This document shows positions 46,759-56,934 of a DNA stretch of 64,000 nt, piece after piece. Origin of the DNA: Paracoccus lichenicola (lineage in GTDB: Bacteria > Pseudomonadota > Alphaproteobacteria > Rhodobacterales > Rhodobacteraceae); NCBI RefSeq assembly GCF_009708075.1, contig NZ_WMBT01000002.1:1-64000 (forward strand), written 5' to 3'. The position numbers and the translations under genes were made by a program. Below the pieces are notes generated by a model. That model saw nothing but the letters and a program-made list of their open reading frames with translations. It ran no database searches and had not been told where the DNA came from. The number at the start of each line of letters is the position of its first letter. The stretch's first letter is position 1.

Positions 46759-47520
46759 ATGCTCAAGACCCGCATCATTCCCTGCCTGGACGTGGCCGAT
46801 GGCCGCGTCGTCAAGGGCGTCAACTTCGTGGACCTGATCGACGCGGGCGATCCCGTGCAGGCGGCCAAGGCCTATGACGCCGCCGGAGCGGACGAGATCT
46901 GCTTCCTGGACATCCACGCCACGCACGAAAACCGGGGCACCATGTTCGACCTGGTGACGCGGACGGCGGAACAGTGCTTCGTGCCGCTGACCGTGGGCGG
47001 CGGCGTCAGGACGCACGAGGACGTGCGGGCGCTGCTGCTGGCCGGGGCCGACAAGGTCAGCTTCAACTCTGCCGCCGTGGCCGACCCCGACGTGGTGGCC
47101 CAGGCAGCCGACCGCTTCGGCAGCCAGTGCATCGTGGTCGCCATCGACGCCAAGACCGTCGCGGAGGGCCGCTGGGAAATCTTCACCCACGGCGGCCGCA
47201 AGCCCACCGGCATCGACGCCGTGGAATTCGCCCGCATGGTCGAGGCTAAGGGCGCGGGAGAGATCCTGCTGACCTCCATGGACCGCGACGGCACCCGGGC
47301 GGGCTTCAACATCCCCCTGACCCGCGCCATCGCGGACGCGGTGAACATTCCCGTGATCGCCTCGGGCGGGGTCGGCACGCTGAATCACCTGGTCGAAGGC
47401 GTAACCGAGGGTCATGCCAGCGCGGTCCTGGCCGCCTCGATCTTCCATTTCGGCACCTTCACCATCGCCCAGGCCAAGGCCCACATGGCCGCCGCCGGCA
47501 TCCCGGTGAGGCTGGCATGA
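46759..47520 (+). CDS. hisF: Imidazole glycerol phosphate synthase subunit HisF
   Basis: Cyclase subunit of 253 residues with a (beta/alpha)8 barrel, forming IGP and AICAR from PRFAR and ammonia supplied by HisH. The start [20 protein letters not shown] includes the catalytic D11, and the second catalytic Asp is in LTSMDRDGT. It overlaps hisE by four bases (ATGA). Other his genes (hisA, hisH, hisI) are not in view, although they may lie elsewhere. Confidence 0.95.
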   Translation: MLKTRIIPCLDVADGRVVKGVNFVDLIDAGDPVQAAKAYDAAGADEICFLDIHATHENRGTMFDLVTRTAEQCFVPLTVGGGVRTHEDVRALLLAGADKVSFNSAAVADPDVVAQAADRFGSQCIVVAIDAKTVAEGRWEIFTHGGRKPTGIDAVEFARMVEAKGAGEILLTSMDRDGTRAGFNIPLTRAIADAVNIPVIASGGVGTLNHLVEGVTEGHASAVLAASIFHFGTFTIAQAKAHMAAAGIPVRLA

Positions 47521-47831
47521 GCGCGATCCACGATCTGGCCGCCACCATCACCGCGCGCCAATCCGCAAGCCCGGACGACAGCTGGACCGCCAAGCTGCTG
47601 GCCAAAGGTCCCGAAAAATGCGCCGAGAAGTTCGGCGAGGAAGCCGTCGAGGCGATCATCGAGGCCGTCAAGGGCGACCGCGCCCGCCTGACGGCGGAGG
47701 CCGCCGACGTGATCTTTCATCTGCTGGTGATGCTGGCCGCGCGCGGCGTGACCCTAGCTGACGTGGAGGCGGAACTGGACCGCCGCGCAGGCACCTCGGG
47801 GATCGCGGAAAAGGCGGCGCGGCCGTCGTGA
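47517..47831 (+). CDS. hisE: Phosphoribosyl-ATP diphosphatase
   Basis: A 104-residue MazG-like pyrophosphatase for the second step of histidine synthesis. The metal-binding helix pattern [18 protein letters not shown] and the later [11 protein letters not shown] motif are intact. It is a separate gene, not fused to hisI. Start overlaps the hisF stop. Confidence 0.93.
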   Translation: MSAIHDLAATITARQSASPDDSWTAKLLAKGPEKCAEKFGEEAVEAIIEAVKGDRARLTAEAADVIFHLLVMLAARGVTLADVEAELDRRAGTSGIAEKAARPS

Positions 47832-47937
47832 TCGGACAAGCCCGTCTCACACCCTTTCCCTTGGCGGGGCTTGGGGTCTATAAGCGGGCAAATTGTTGCG
47901 GCCGGGCCGCGACCGAAGAAACATGGCAGAGGACCGC

Positions 47938-48435
47938 ATGAGCAACGATTCCCGGAACGGCAAGCATCACGAAGGCGACGTGGCTTTCATCCAGTCTCTG
48001 GCGGAATTGCTGAACTCCAGCGAACTGTCGGAACTGTCGGTGAAACGCGAATATGGCGAACACGACCGCCTGACGGTCAGCCTGTCCAAGCACGCGCGCC
48101 AGGTGACCTATGCCGCGGCCCCGGTTGCCGCAGCCCCCGCCGCCCCCTCGGCTGCCCCCGCCGCGCAATTGCCCGCCGTTTCCGAGGATCCGGCCAGCCT
48201 GCCCGGCGCCGTGACCTCGCCCATGGTGGGCACCGCCTACCTGTCCGCCGAACCCGGCGCCGCACCCTTCGTCCAGATCGGCCAGACCGTCGCCGAAGGC
48301 GACACCCTGCTGATTGTCGAGGCGATGAAGACCATGAACCACATCCCCGCCCCCCGTGCGGGCACCGTCAAGCGCATCCTGATCGACGACGGCACCCCGG
48401 TCGAATTCGGCGCGCCCCTGATGGTCGTCGAGTAA
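47938..48435 (+). CDS. accB: Acetyl-CoA carboxylase biotin carboxyl carrier protein
   Basis: BCCP of 165 residues. An N-terminal helical region (about 10-50) is followed by an alanine/proline-rich linker and the biotinyl domain (about 88-165). The biotinylated lysine is K131 in VEAMKTMN. It carries carboxybiotin between AccC and the carboxyltransferase in fatty acid synthesis. ATG at 47938 follows AGAGGA; an ATG at 47923 or TTG at 47893 would lengthen it slightly. It is followed by accC after a 3 bp gap. Confidence 0.93.
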   Translation: MSNDSRNGKHHEGDVAFIQSLAELLNSSELSELSVKREYGEHDRLTVSLSKHARQVTYAAAPVAAAPAAPSAAPAAQLPAVSEDPASLPGAVTSPMVGTAYLSAEPGAAPFVQIGQTVAEGDTLLIVEAMKTMNHIPAPRAGTVKRILIDDGTPVEFGAPLMVVE

Positions 48436-48438
48436 GCC

Positions 48439-49785
48439 ATGTTCGACAAGATCCTGATCGCCAACCGGGGCGAGATTGCCCTGCGCGTGATTCGCGCCTG
48501 CCGCGAGATGGGCATCCAGTCCGTCGCGGTCCATTCCACCGCCGACGCCGACGCGATGCATGTCCGCATGGCCGACGAATCCGTCTGCATCGGTCCCGCG
48601 CCGTCCTCGGCCAGCTACCTGTCCATGCCCGCCATCATTTCCGCCTGCGAGATCACGGGCGCGCAGGCGATCCATCCGGGCTATGGCTTCCTGTCGGAAA
48701 ACGCCGCCTTCGTGCAGATGGTGGAAGACCACGGCATCACCTTCATCGGCCCGCGCGCGGAACATATCCGCATCATGGGCGACAAGATCACCGCCAAGGA
48801 CACCATGAAGGCGCTTGGCGTGCCCTGCGTGCCGGGCAGCGACGGCGGCGTCGATGACGTGGACCAGGCCAAGCGCGTGGCGGCCCAGATCGGCTATCCG
48901 GTCATCATCAAGGCCACCGCAGGCGGCGGCGGGCGCGGCATGAAGGTCGCCCTCGACGAGGCGGGCCTTGAGGTCGCCTTCCGCACCGCCCGGGCCGAGG
49001 CCAAGGCCGCCTTCGGCAACCCCGATGTCTATCTCGAGAAATACCTGCAAAGGCCGCGCCACATCGAAATCCAGGTCTTCGGCGACGGCAAGGGCCGCGC
49101 GGTCCACCTGGGCGAACGCGACTGTTCGTTGCAACGCCGCCACCAGAAGGTGCTGGAGGAAGCCCCCGGTCCGGCGATCACGGCAGAGGAACGCGCCCGC
49201 ATCGGCCAGATCTGCGCCGATGCCGTGTCCCGGATCGGCTATTCCGGGGCCGGCACCATCGAGTTCCTGTACGAGGACGGCGAGTTCTACTTCATCGAGA
49301 TGAACACCCGCCTTCAGGTCGAACATCCGGTGACCGAGGCGATCTTCGGCGTGGACCTGGTCCGCCAGCAGATCCTGGTCGCATCGGGCGCCGCCATGGA
49401 ATTCCGCCAGGAAGACCTGACCATCCGCGGCCATTCGATTGAGGTTCGGATCAACGCCGAAAAGGTGCCGGGCTTCTCGCCCTGCCCGGGCCGGATCACC
49501 CAGTATCATGCGCCAGGCGGCCTTGGCGTGCGGATCGATTCCGCGCTTTACGACGGCTATTCGATCCCGCCCTATTACGACAGCCTGATCGGCAAGCTGA
49601 TCGTGCATGGCCGCGACCGCCCCGAGGCGCTGGCCCGCCTGGACCGCGCCTTGGGCGAGCTGATCGTGGACGGCATCGACACGACCGTCCCGCTGTTCAC
49701 GGCTTTGCTGAAGGAACCCGACATCCTTGCAGGCAACTACTCGATCCACTGGCTGGAACGCTGGCTGGATCAGAAGTTCGGCTGA
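48439..49785 (+). CDS. accC: Acetyl-CoA carboxylase biotin carboxylase subunit
   Basis: Biotin carboxylase of 448 residues with an ATP-grasp fold. Start [20 protein letters not shown], glycine-rich ATP loop [11 protein letters not shown] (about 155-165), the [18 protein letters not shown] block with metal-binding Glu and catalytic Arg, and the C-terminal domain with EVRINAE. It carboxylates biotin on AccB using bicarbonate and ATP. The order accB-accC-aat followed by convergent DUF2155-mlaD-NDUFA12 is typical of Rhodobacteraceae. Confidence 0.97.
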   Translation: MFDKILIANRGEIALRVIRACREMGIQSVAVHSTADADAMHVRMADESVCIGPAPSSASYLSMPAIISACEITGAQAIHPGYGFLSENAAFVQMVEDHGITFIGPRAEHIRIMGDKITAKDTMKALGVPCVPGSDGGVDDVDQAKRVAAQIGYPVIIKATAGGGGRGMKVALDEAGLEVAFRTARAEAKAAFGNPDVYLEKYLQRPRHIEIQVFGDGKGRAVHLGERDCSLQRRHQKVLEEAPGPAITAEERARIGQICADAVSRIGYSGAGTIEFLYEDGEFYFIEMNTRLQVEHPVTEAIFGVDLVRQQILVASGAAMEFRQEDLTIRGHSIEVRINAEKVPGFSPCPGRITQYHAPGGLGVRIDSALYDGYSIPPYYDSLIGKLIVHGRDRPEALARLDRALGELIVDGIDTTVPLFTALLKEPDILAGNYSIHWLERWLDQKFG

Positions 49786-49794
49786 TCCGGGACC

Positions 49795-50424
49795 ATGCTG
49801 ACGCCCGCGCAATTGCTGAAAGGCTATGCGCGCGGCGTCTTTCCCATGGCCGAAAGCGCCCATGACCCGCGCCTTTACTGGTATGATCCGCCGCTGCGGG
49901 GGATTCTGCCGGTGGGCAGGGTCCATGCCTCGCGATCCTTGCTGCGGGATCTTCGCAAGGGGGGGTGGTCGGCGCATCTGGACGGCGATTTCGACGCCGT
50001 CGTGGGGGCCTGCGCGGATCGTGAGACGACCTGGATCAACGCGCCTTTGATGGGGCTTTATCATCAGCTTCACGGCGCGGGCCACGCCCATGCCCTGGAA
50101 ATCCGGCACGAGGGCGTCTTTGCGGGCGGCATCTTCGGCGTGACCCTGGGGGCGGCCTTCTTCGGGGAATCCATGGTTTCAGCCCGGACCAACGGCTCCA
50201 GAATGGCGCTGCTGTGGATGTCCAGCCACCTGGCGCGCTGCGGCTTCACCCTGTTCGACACGCAATTCCTGACCCCGCACCTGGCCCGCATGGGCGGCCG
50301 GGAAATACCGCGAGAGCATTATCACCGGCTTCTGGCCAATGCCTTGGCCCGACGCGCCGATCTGATGGCGCATCCCCTGCCCTCAGGGGATCAGCTTTGG
50401 CAGGAAATCACCCAGACATCATAG
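49795..50424 (+). CDS. aat: Leucyl/phenylalanyl-tRNA--protein transferase
   Basis: A 209-residue aminoacyl transferase that adds Leu or Phe to proteins with N-terminal Lys or Arg, marking them for ClpS/ClpAP. Start MLTPAQLLKGYARGVFPM and blocks GGIFGVTLGAAFFGESMVS and LFDTQFLTPHLARMGG are family signatures. The last 34 bases overlap the 3' end of the convergent DUF2155 gene. Confidence 0.94.
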   Translation: MLTPAQLLKGYARGVFPMAESAHDPRLYWYDPPLRGILPVGRVHASRSLLRDLRKGGWSAHLDGDFDAVVGACADRETTWINAPLMGLYHQLHGAGHAHALEIRHEGVFAGGIFGVTLGAAFFGESMVSARTNGSRMALLWMSSHLARCGFTLFDTQFLTPHLARMGGREIPREHYHRLLANALARRADLMAHPLPSGDQLWQEITQTS

Positions 50425-50741
50425 CGGGCATCATCCAGCGCCGACAACGCGGGCGAGGACGCGATCATCCAGCCGCTGAACCGCATGACGTTCTGCGACA
50501 TGTCCGCGATGGTCAGTTGCGCATAGGCGTCCGAACTGGGATCACCCGCCGGATAGCGGCATTCGCCAAGCCGGATTTCCAATCGGCCATAACGGACAGC
50601 CTCGCCCACCTGAACGGGAAGGTCCGTCGTGCGGCCAGAGATCTTGTCAAGGCCGCGCAGCAACGCCCCGTCGGCCCGCGCGACCTGCTGCGCACCGGCG
50701 GGCGTGGCAAGGGCGGCCAGCAGCAGGGCGATGCGGATCAC
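50391..50741 (-). CDS. DUF2155-family secreted protein
   Basis: Small exported protein of 116 residues with a signal peptide (ATPAGAQQ cleavage site near residue 18). The mature part has the DUF2155 blocks LRGLDKISGRTTDL, ECRYPAGDPSSDAYAQL and FSGWMIASSPALSALDDARYDVW, and two cysteines (in ECRYP and SCQS) that may form a disulfide. It starts with GTG overlapping the mlaD stop (GTGA). The family sits next to NDUFA12 and mlaD in this group; its role is unknown. Confidence 0.88.
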   Translation of the reverse strand: MIRIALLLAALATPAGAQQVARADGALLRGLDKISGRTTDLPVQVGEAVRYGRLEIRLGECRYPAGDPSSDAYAQLTIADMSQNVMRFSGWMIASSPALSALDDARYDVWVISCQS

Positions 50742-51205
50742 GGCTGGTCCCCTTCGTCCTGCGCCTGGCTGTCCACGAACTTCATCATCAGCGACAGCAG
50801 GCTGACGGCGCCCTGCACATCCTCGATCTCGTCCCCCGGAGCAAGGTTCTCGGGACTGCCGCCCGGCTGGATCAGGATATAGGCGCCGCCAAGCAGCCCG
50901 TCCGTCTGGATCAGCGCAGCACTGTCCGCCGGCAAGGCGATGTTGCCGGGAATCGTCAACCGCGCATCCGCCATATAGGTGTCGGGATTCAGCTGGACAT
51001 CCGACACGCGGCCGACGCGGACCCCGGCCAGACGGACCTCGGTGCCCACGGCGACGCCGTCCACATCGGGAAACGAGGCGCGGACCTCATAGCCGGTTTC
51101 CCGGGCAAGACCCTCGCCAAAGCCCCAGACCAGAAACCCGGCGGCGGCAAGCAGCACCGCGGCACCGGCCAGCAACTCGGCCCGATGCTCGATCCCGGTC
51201 GTCAT
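50738..51205 (-). CDS. mlaD: MlaD-like MCE-domain lipid transport protein
   Basis: MCE-domain protein of 155 residues. One N-terminal transmembrane helix (about 11-28) anchors it, and the MCE domain (about 38-115) contains VDGVAVGTEVRLAGVRVGRV and GLLGGAYILIQPGG. MlaD hexamers form the periplasmic ring of a phospholipid transporter with MlaE, MlaF and MlaB, but none of those is here. It starts right after the NDUFA12 stop (adjacent bases), so the two are tightly linked in expression. Confidence 0.88.
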   Translation of the reverse strand: MTTGIEHRAELLAGAAVLLAAAGFLVWGFGEGLARETGYEVRASFPDVDGVAVGTEVRLAGVRVGRVSDVQLNPDTYMADARLTIPGNIALPADSAALIQTDGLLGGAYILIQPGGSPENLAPGDEIEDVQGAVSLLSLMMKFVDSQAQDEGDQP

Positions 51206-51580
51206 CTATTCCGGCTGCCAGGCGTCATAATCGCGCCGCACGGGCTGCTCGGCATGATACAGCGAGCCTTCGGGATAATAGGCGCCCGTGGTCCCGGTCT
51301 GGTTTTCCTTGTGCGGCTTTTCCCAGGACTTGTGCTGCAAGGGCGCCTTGGTCGGGGGTTCGTTCCAGGTGTGGTGCAGCCAGCCATGCCATTCCGGGCT
51401 GACCCGGCTGGCCTGCGATTCCCCGCTGAAGATCACCCAGCGGCGCGACCCGTCCTTGTTCTGGTAGAAGATGTTGCCCTCGGCATCCTCGCCGACCTTG
51501 ATGCCGTTCCGCCAGGTCCAGAACTGGGTGTTGATCGTCTGGCTGTTCCACCAGGTCAAAACGCGAAGCAGGAAGGACAT
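51206..51580 (-). CDS. Complex I accessory subunit NDUFA12 (B17.2) homologue
   Basis: A 124-residue protein of the NDUFA12 family. Alphaproteobacterial complex I, including that of Paracoccus, contains this subunit, otherwise known from mitochondria. Characteristic blocks are [51 protein letters not shown] and [12 protein letters not shown] (read at about 18-41, 45-72 and 85-97). It caps the peripheral arm. It is cotranscribed with mlaD and the DUF2155 gene, away from the nuo operon. Confidence 0.94.
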   Translation of the reverse strand: MSFLLRVLTWWNSQTINTQFWTWRNGIKVGEDAEGNIFYQNKDGSRRWVIFSGESQASRVSPEWHGWLHHTWNEPPTKAPLQHKSWEKPHKENQTGTTGAYYPEGSLYHAEQPVRRDYDAWQPE

Positions 51581-51670
51581 AAGCTGGAACCTCTTGGTCT
51601 TTGGCTGGCAAAGCTATGGCGCAAAGCGCGGCGAAGATCCAGCCTGCCCGTGCAGCGGCGGCATGGCAAA

Positions 51671-51684
51671 GGGCCTTGCGGCCC
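51671..51684 (-). terminator. Weak terminator after clpX
   Basis: On the minus strand GGGCC, GCAA loop, GGCCC then TTT, five bases past the clpX stop. The stem is short and the call is tentative. Confidence 0.35.
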
Positions 51685-51689
51685 CCGCC

Positions 51690-52955
51690 TCAGCCTGCCG
51701 AGGCCGTTTCCTTTTTCGGATCCGAATGGATCAGCAGCGGCTTGACCGCGGGGTTGTCCACCGCCTCGTCGTTCACCACGACCTCCTCGACGCTGTCCAT
51801 GCCGGGAAGCTCGAACATGGTGTCCAGCAGGATGTCCTCCATGATCGACCGCAGGCCCCGCGCGCCGGTCTTGCGCTTGATGGCGCGCTTGGCGATGGCC
51901 TGCAGCGCGTCCTCGGTAAAGGTCAGTTGCACGCCTTCCAGGTCGAACAGGCGCTGATACTGCTTCACAAGCGCGTTCTTCGGCTTGGTCAGGATGATGA
52001 TCAGGGCTTCCTCGTCCAGGTCGGTCAGCGTGGCGATCACCGGCAGACGGCCGACGAATTCCGGGATCAGGCCGAATTTCAGCAGATCCTCGGGTTCCAG
52101 TTCCTTGAACATCTCGCCCACGCCGCGGTCGTCGTTGTCCTTGACCGAGGCGCCGAAACCCATCGCCGTGCCCTTGTTGCGCTGCGCGATGATCCGTTCC
52201 AGGCCCGCAAAGGCGCCGCCGCAGATGAACAGGATGTTCGTGGTGTCCACCTGCAGGAATTCCTGCTGCGGATGCTTGCGCCCGCCCTGCGGGGGAACGG
52301 ACGCGACCGTGCCCTCCATGATCTTGAGCAGCGCCTGCTGCACGCCTTCCCCGGACACGTCGCGGGTGATCGAGGGGTTGTCGGACTTGCGGGTGATCTT
52401 GTCCACCTCGTCGATATAGACGATGCCGCGCTGCGCCCGTTCGACGTTGTATTCGGATGCCTGCAACAGCTTGAGGATGATGTTCTCGACATCCTCGCCC
52501 ACGTAACCGGCCTCGGTCAGGGTGGTGGCGTCGGCCATGGTGAAGGGCACGTCCAGGATCCGCGCCAGGGTCTGCGCCAGCAGCGTCTTGCCGCAGCCGG
52601 TCGGGCCGATCAGCAGGATGTTCGACTTGGCCAGCTCGATGTCGCCCTTGGTGCCGTGGTTCAGCCGCTTGTAGTGGTTGTGGACGGCCACCGACAGGAC
52701 GCGCTTGGCGTGTTCCTGGCCGATCACGTAATCGTCCAGCACCGCGCAGATTTCCTTGGGCGTCGGCACCCCGTCGCCCGATTTCAGCCCCGAGGATTTC
52801 GTTTCCTCGCGGATGATGTCCATGCACAGTTCCACGCATTCGTCGCAGATGAACACGGTGGGTCCCGCGATCAGCTTTCGCACCTCATGCTGGCTCTTGC
52901 CGCAAAAGCTGCAATAGAGCGTGTTCTTGCTGTCACTGCCGGACTGGTTCGCCAT
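51690..52955 (-). CDS. clpX: ATP-dependent Clp protease ATP-binding subunit ClpX
   Basis: AAA+ unfoldase of 421 residues. An N-terminal zinc-binding domain has C15, C18, C37 and C40. Walker A is GPTGCGKT, Walker [12 protein letters not shown], and the sensor and pore regions include GYVGEDVE and [12 protein letters not shown]. The IGF-type loop for docking to ClpP appears as [10 protein letters not shown] with a nearby MGFGAS segment. It starts at the ATG after a 150 bp intergenic region downstream of clpP and probably has its own promoter. Confidence 0.96.
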   Translation of the reverse strand: MANQSGSDSKNTLYCSFCGKSQHEVRKLIAGPTVFICDECVELCMDIIREETKSSGLKSGDGVPTPKEICAVLDDYVIGQEHAKRVLSVAVHNHYKRLNHGTKGDIELAKSNILLIGPTGCGKTLLAQTLARILDVPFTMADATTLTEAGYVGEDVENIILKLLQASEYNVERAQRGIVYIDEVDKITRKSDNPSITRDVSGEGVQQALLKIMEGTVASVPPQGGRKHPQQEFLQVDTTNILFICGGAFAGLERIIAQRNKGTAMGFGASVKDNDDRGVGEMFKELEPEDLLKFGLIPEFVGRLPVIATLTDLDEEALIIILTKPKNALVKQYQRLFDLEGVQLTFTEDALQAIAKRAIKRKTGARGLRSIMEDILLDTMFELPGMDSVEEVVVNDEAVDNPAVKPLLIHSDPKKETASAG

Positions 52956-53067
52956 CGTCCACGTTCCTTGATTGCCACAGGCCTTCCGGCCTGCAGGCGG
53001 CACCCGTCGCCCTGTGCCGCATCTGAATTGGTCCGCGGCGGACAGGCCGCCACGGGGTATGCCCTTT

Positions 53068-53096
53068 ATGTTAGGGTTGACGCGCGCCCGTCACAA
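53068..53096 (-). promoter_or_regulatory. Candidate promoter of clpX
   Basis: On the minus strand TTGTGA and TAACAT are exactly 17 bases apart in the clpP-clpX gap, about 113 bases before the clpX ATG. The spacing and the -10 match are good. Confidence 0.4.
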
Positions 53097-53108
53097 TCCC
53101 CAACAAGT

Positions 53109-53741
53109 CTATTTCTTCTCGGGTTCCGCCTTGCCGCGCGGCGCGACGACTTCGTCGATCAAACCCCAGTCCTTTGCCTCCTCGGGCGACATGAAGCGGT
53201 CACGCTCCAACGCTTCCTCGACTTCGGGCAGGTCGCGACCGGTGTGCTTGACGTAAATCTCGTTCAACCGGCGCTTCAGTTTTTCGGTTTCGCGCGCATG
53301 GATCAGGATGTCGGTGGCCTGCCCCTGGAACCCGCCCGAGGGCTGGTGGACCATCACCCGGCTGTTGGGCAGCGAATAGCGCAGCCCCGGCTCGCCCGCG
53401 GCCAGCAGCAGCGACCCCATCGACGCGGCCTGCCCCACGACCAGCGTGGACACGCGCGGCCGGATATACTGCATCGTGTCATAGATCGACAGGCCCGAGG
53501 TCACGACACCGCCGGGACTGTTGATGTACATGCTGATGTCCTTGTTCGGATTTTCCGCTTCCAGGAACAGCAATTGCGCGCAGATCAGGGTGGACATGCC
53601 GTCATGGACCGGTCCCGAGACGAAGATGATCCGTTCCTTGAGCAGGCGCGAGAAGATGTCGTAGGCCCGTTCCCCGCGCGAGGTCTGTTCGACCACCATG
53701 GGAACGAGGGTGTTCATGTAGAATTCTGCCGGATCGGTCAT
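53109..53741 (-). CDS. clpP: ATP-dependent Clp protease proteolytic subunit ClpP
   Basis: Serine protease subunit of 210 residues. The catalytic triad is S107 (GQAASMGS), H132 (VMVHQPSGG) and D181 (ERDRFM), with spacing identical to E. coli. It assembles as tetradecameric rings with ClpX or ClpA. A short N-terminal propeptide-like region precedes [19 protein letters not shown]. It is upstream of clpX in the same orientation. Confidence 0.96.
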   Translation of the reverse strand: MTDPAEFYMNTLVPMVVEQTSRGERAYDIFSRLLKERIIFVSGPVHDGMSTLICAQLLFLEAENPNKDISMYINSPGGVVTSGLSIYDTMQYIRPRVSTLVVGQAASMGSLLLAAGEPGLRYSLPNSRVMVHQPSGGFQGQATDILIHARETEKLKRRLNEIYVKHTGRDLPEVEEALERDRFMSPEEAKDWGLIDEVVAPRGKAEPEKK

Positions 53742-53894
53742 CGTCTGTCCTTGCCTTGTGTCCCTGCTTGCGCGATTCGTCAGGGCGCTGATCCCATCTG
53801 TTAGCCGCGAAAGGTTGACAGAGTCTTAGTAACGGGCAAGGTCCGCCGCAAGGCATGGAACGAACTTCGCCCGCACGGGCCGCAGGAGGAACGC

Positions 53895-54584
53895 GTGAAG
53901 CTGATCGTCGGCCTGGGCAATCCCGGCGCGAAATACGCGGCGAACCGCCACAATATCGGCTTCATGGCCGTGGACCGGATTGCCGCCGATCACGGTTTTT
54001 CGCCGTGGAAGGCGCGTTTTCAAGGCCTTGTGTCCGAAGGGCGGCTTGGGGCCGAACGCGTCGTGCTGCTGAAGCCGCAGACCTTCATGAACCTGTCGGG
54101 CCAGTCCGTGGGCGAGGCGATGCGCTATCTGAAGCTGACCCCCGCCGACGTGATCGTGATGCATGACGAGCTGGACCTGGCCCCCGGCAAGTGCCGTGTC
54201 AAGCAGGGCGGCGGCCATGCGGGCCATAACGGGCTGCGGTCCATCCACCAGCATGTCGGCGCGGAATACGGCCGCGTCCGCCTGGGGATCGGCCATCCCG
54301 GCCACAAGGACCGGGTCGCGGGTCATGTGCTGTCGGACTTTGCCAAGGCGGACGGCGACTGGCTGGACGACCTGCTGCGCGGCGTCTCGGACGGGGCCAA
54401 GGCCCTGGCCGCGGGCGACGGCCCGCGCTTCCAGAACGCCGTGGCGGCCCGGATGCAGCCCGCGCGGAACAGCGGCACCCGGCCCGTGGCCGAAAAGCCT
54501 GCCCCGGCGCCCGCTGCCCCCGCAGAGCCTGCGAGCCTGCCCGACAAGCTGCGGCAGTTGACCGATCGTTTCCGCCAGCGGTGA
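53895..54584 (+). CDS. pth: Peptidyl-tRNA hydrolase
   Basis: Pth of 229 residues, longer than the usual ~190 because of a proline/alanine-rich C-terminal extension (about 190-229). It releases tRNA from prematurely terminated peptidyl-tRNA. Start GTG gives [22 protein letters not shown] with N9 and catalytic H19; the DELDLAPG and [13 protein letters not shown] blocks are present. An AGGAGGA site lies just upstream. It is divergent from clpP. Confidence 0.95.
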   Translation: MKLIVGLGNPGAKYAANRHNIGFMAVDRIAADHGFSPWKARFQGLVSEGRLGAERVVLLKPQTFMNLSGQSVGEAMRYLKLTPADVIVMHDELDLAPGKCRVKQGGGHAGHNGLRSIHQHVGAEYGRVRLGIGHPGHKDRVAGHVLSDFAKADGDWLDDLLRGVSDGAKALAAGDGPRFQNAVAARMQPARNSGTRPVAEKPAPAPAAPAEPASLPDKLRQLTDRFRQR

Positions 54585-54644
54585 TCGGCGCGGGACTTGG
54601 CGCGCCCGCCGCATGGCTGTAGCCTGTCACAAGGAGGACATGCC

Positions 54645-55019
54645 ATGGAACCATCGCTGAACGTGCTGGGAACCCGGCTGGAGCCATGCTCGATGAAGCC
54701 GCTGACGGGCTTTTATCGCAACGGCTGCTGCGATACCGGGCAGGGTGACGCCGGCAGCCATACGGTTTGCGTGATCGTCGATGCCGAATTCCTGGCGGTG
54801 TCGAGATACCTGGGCAACGACCTGTCCACGCCGCGTCCCGAGTTCCGCTTCGACGGGTTGAAGCCCGGCGACCGCTGGTGTCTGTGCGCCGCGCGGTTCC
54901 TGCAGGCCGCCCAGGAATTCGCCGCCCCCAAGGTGGTGCTGGCCGCGACCCATGCCCGCGCCACCGACATCGTGCCCCTGGCGCTGTTGCAGGCCCACGC
55001 GGCGGACGCGCGCACCTGA
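54645..55019 (+). CDS. DUF2237-family protein
   Basis: A 124-residue protein of the DUF2237 family. Conserved blocks: NVLGTRLEPCSMKPLTGFYRNGCC, HTVCVIVDAEFLAVSRYLGNDLSTP and FRFDGLKPGDRWCLCAARF (read about 4-27, 38-62 and 67-85). Several cysteines (two adjacent in the GCC motif) are conserved, but no catalytic role is known to me. There is no signal peptide. The ATG at 54645 is preceded by AAGGAGG. Confidence 0.88.
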   Translation: MEPSLNVLGTRLEPCSMKPLTGFYRNGCCDTGQGDAGSHTVCVIVDAEFLAVSRYLGNDLSTPRPEFRFDGLKPGDRWCLCAARFLQAAQEFAAPKVVLAATHARATDIVPLALLQAHAADART

Positions 55020-55037
55020 AACATCAAGGATCTGACA

Positions 55038-55634
55038 ATGACGAAAGCCCTTGCGCTTGCCGTGGCGCTGGCCCTCGGACTGCCCGTGGCGGGCGCCGCC
55101 CAGGCGATCCGGCCCGACGACCAGGCGCGGCTGGACCAGCTGGACGCGGCGGCGGGCAAGGCCCTGCTGCAGGTGCTGTCGCTGGGCAGCGACGAGGAGA
55201 TCGTTTCCGCCATCAACGCCTTGCAGGGACCGGGCATGGCGCCCAACCAGTCCTTGGCGGACAGCCTGCCGGGCGATTGGCAATGCGCCATGGTCAAGAT
55301 GGGCGGCGTGATGCCGCTGGTCGCCTATCCCCCCTTCCGCTGCCGGATCGAGGCGCGGGACGGCATCCTGCATTTCGACAAGCTGACCGGATCGCAGCGC
55401 ACCAGCGGCACGATCCAACAGATCGGGGACCGCTGGATCTATCTGGGATCGTCCTTCGTGGGGGGACAACAGCCCCGGCCCTACGCCGATTTTCCAGCCG
55501 AAATCGACACCGGCGCGACCGAGACGCTGCCCGATGTCGGCGTGCTGGAGGTTCTGGGCCAGGATCGGGCGCGGCTGGTGATGCCGCTGCCCTATCGTGA
55601 ATCGGTCCTGAACGTGCTGGTGCTGACGCGCTGA
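55038..55634 (+). CDS. DUF4893-family secreted protein
   Basis: Exported protein of 198 residues with a signal peptide cleaved near AGAAQA. The mature part contains the DUF4893 block GDWQCAMVKMGG (about 86-97), two or three cysteines and a beta-rich C-terminus with FVGGQQPRPYAD. It follows the DUF2237 gene by 18 bp and converges on trpB with a gap of only four bases. Function unknown. Confidence 0.82.
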   Translation: MTKALALAVALALGLPVAGAAQAIRPDDQARLDQLDAAAGKALLQVLSLGSDEEIVSAINALQGPGMAPNQSLADSLPGDWQCAMVKMGGVMPLVAYPPFRCRIEARDGILHFDKLTGSQRTSGTIQQIGDRWIYLGSSFVGGQQPRPYADFPAEIDTGATETLPDVGVLEVLGQDRARLVMPLPYRESVLNVLVLTR

Positions 55635-55638
55635 GGCT

Positions 55639-56865
55639 TCACGCCTCGACCTTCACGCCCAGGTGCTTGGCGACGGTGAAGATGTCCTTGTCGCCGCGCC
55701 CGCACATGTTCATCACGATCAGGTGGTCGCGCGGCAGGCCGGGGGCGATCTTCATCACGTGGGCCAGGGCGTGGCTGGGTTCCAGTGCGGGGATGATGCC
55801 TTCCTGGGCACAGCACAGCTGGAACGCCTCCAGCGCCTCATCATCGGTGATGCTGACATATTCGGCGCGGCCCGTGTCGTGCAGCCAGGCATGTTCCGGC
55901 CCGATGCCGGGATAATCCAGCCCGGCGCTGATCGAATGGCCTTCCAGGATCTGGCCTTCGTCATCCTGCAACAGATAGGTGCGGTTGCCGTGCAGGACGC
56001 CCGCGCGGCCCCCGGAAAGGCTGGCGCAATGCTCCAGGCGGTCGTCCACGCCCTTGCCCCCGGCCTCGACCCCGATGATGCGGACTTCCTTGTCGTCCAA
56101 AAAGGGATGGAACAGGCCCATGGCGTTCGATCCGCCGCCAATGGCCGCGACGATGGTGTCGGGCAGGCGGCCTTCGCGGGGCAGGATCTGTTCCTTGACC
56201 TCTTTCCCGATGATCGACTGGAAGTCGCGCACCATGGCCGGATAGGGATGCGGTCCCGCGACCGTGCCGATGCAATAGAAGGTGTCGCGCACGTTCGTGA
56301 CCCAATCGCGCAGGGCGTCGTTCATGGCGTCCTTCAGCGTGCCGCGGCCGCTGGTGACGGGCACCACCTCGGCCCCCAGCAGGCGCATCCGGAAGACGTT
56401 GGGCGCCTGGCGTTCCACGTCATGGGCGCCCATGTAGACGATGCATTTCAGCCCGAAGCGCGCGCAGACGGTGGCGGTCGCCACGCCATGCTGGCCCGCG
56501 CCGGTTTCGGCGATGATCCGGGTCTTGCCCATGCGGCGCGCCAGCAGGATCTGGCCCAGCACGTTGTTGATCTTGTGCGCGCCGGTGTGGTTCAACTCGT
56601 CGCGCTTCATGTAGATCTTGGCGCCGCCCGCGTATTCCGTCAGGCGTTCCGCGAAATAGAGCGGCGAGGGACGGCCGACGTAATGCGTCCACAGGTCGTT
56701 CATCTCGGCCCAGAAATCCGGGTCGGTCTTGGCGCGTTCGTATTCGGCCTCCAGATCCAGGACCAGCGGCATCAGCGTCTCGCTGACGAAGCGGCCGCCA
56801 TAGATGCCGAAGCGGCCCTGTTCGTCGGGACCGGTCTTGTAGCTGTTCACCAGATCATCTGCCAT
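55639..56865 (-). CDS. trpB: Tryptophan synthase beta chain
   Basis: PLP enzyme of 408 residues that joins indole and serine. The PLP lysine is K98 in [10 protein letters not shown]; the phosphate loop is GGGSNAMG (about 243). [11 protein letters not shown] and [13 protein letters not shown] are TrpB1 signatures. It follows trpF by 69 bp; trpA is not in the window. The start [17 protein letters not shown] is usual for this group. Confidence 0.96.
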   Translation of the reverse strand: MADDLVNSYKTGPDEQGRFGIYGGRFVSETLMPLVLDLEAEYERAKTDPDFWAEMNDLWTHYVGRPSPLYFAERLTEYAGGAKIYMKRDELNHTGAHKINNVLGQILLARRMGKTRIIAETGAGQHGVATATVCARFGLKCIVYMGAHDVERQAPNVFRMRLLGAEVVPVTSGRGTLKDAMNDALRDWVTNVRDTFYCIGTVAGPHPYPAMVRDFQSIIGKEVKEQILPREGRLPDTIVAAIGGGSNAMGLFHPFLDDKEVRIIGVEAGGKGVDDRLEHCASLSGGRAGVLHGNRTYLLQDDEGQILEGHSISAGLDYPGIGPEHAWLHDTGRAEYVSITDDEALEAFQLCCAQEGIIPALEPSHALAHVMKIAPGLPRDHLIVMNMCGRGDKDIFTVAKHLGVKVEA

Positions 56866-56934
56866 CGGACGCGCCTTCGTTAAGATGCAAGCAAGCCGTC
56901 ATAACGCCGACGGTCGCGGACGGAAAGGCCAAGG

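Noticed and set aside
46660..47484. N-terminal extension of selD across hisF
   Set aside because: This part is antisense to hisF, a well-conserved gene, and has no family resemblance; the SelD N-terminus begins at 46659.
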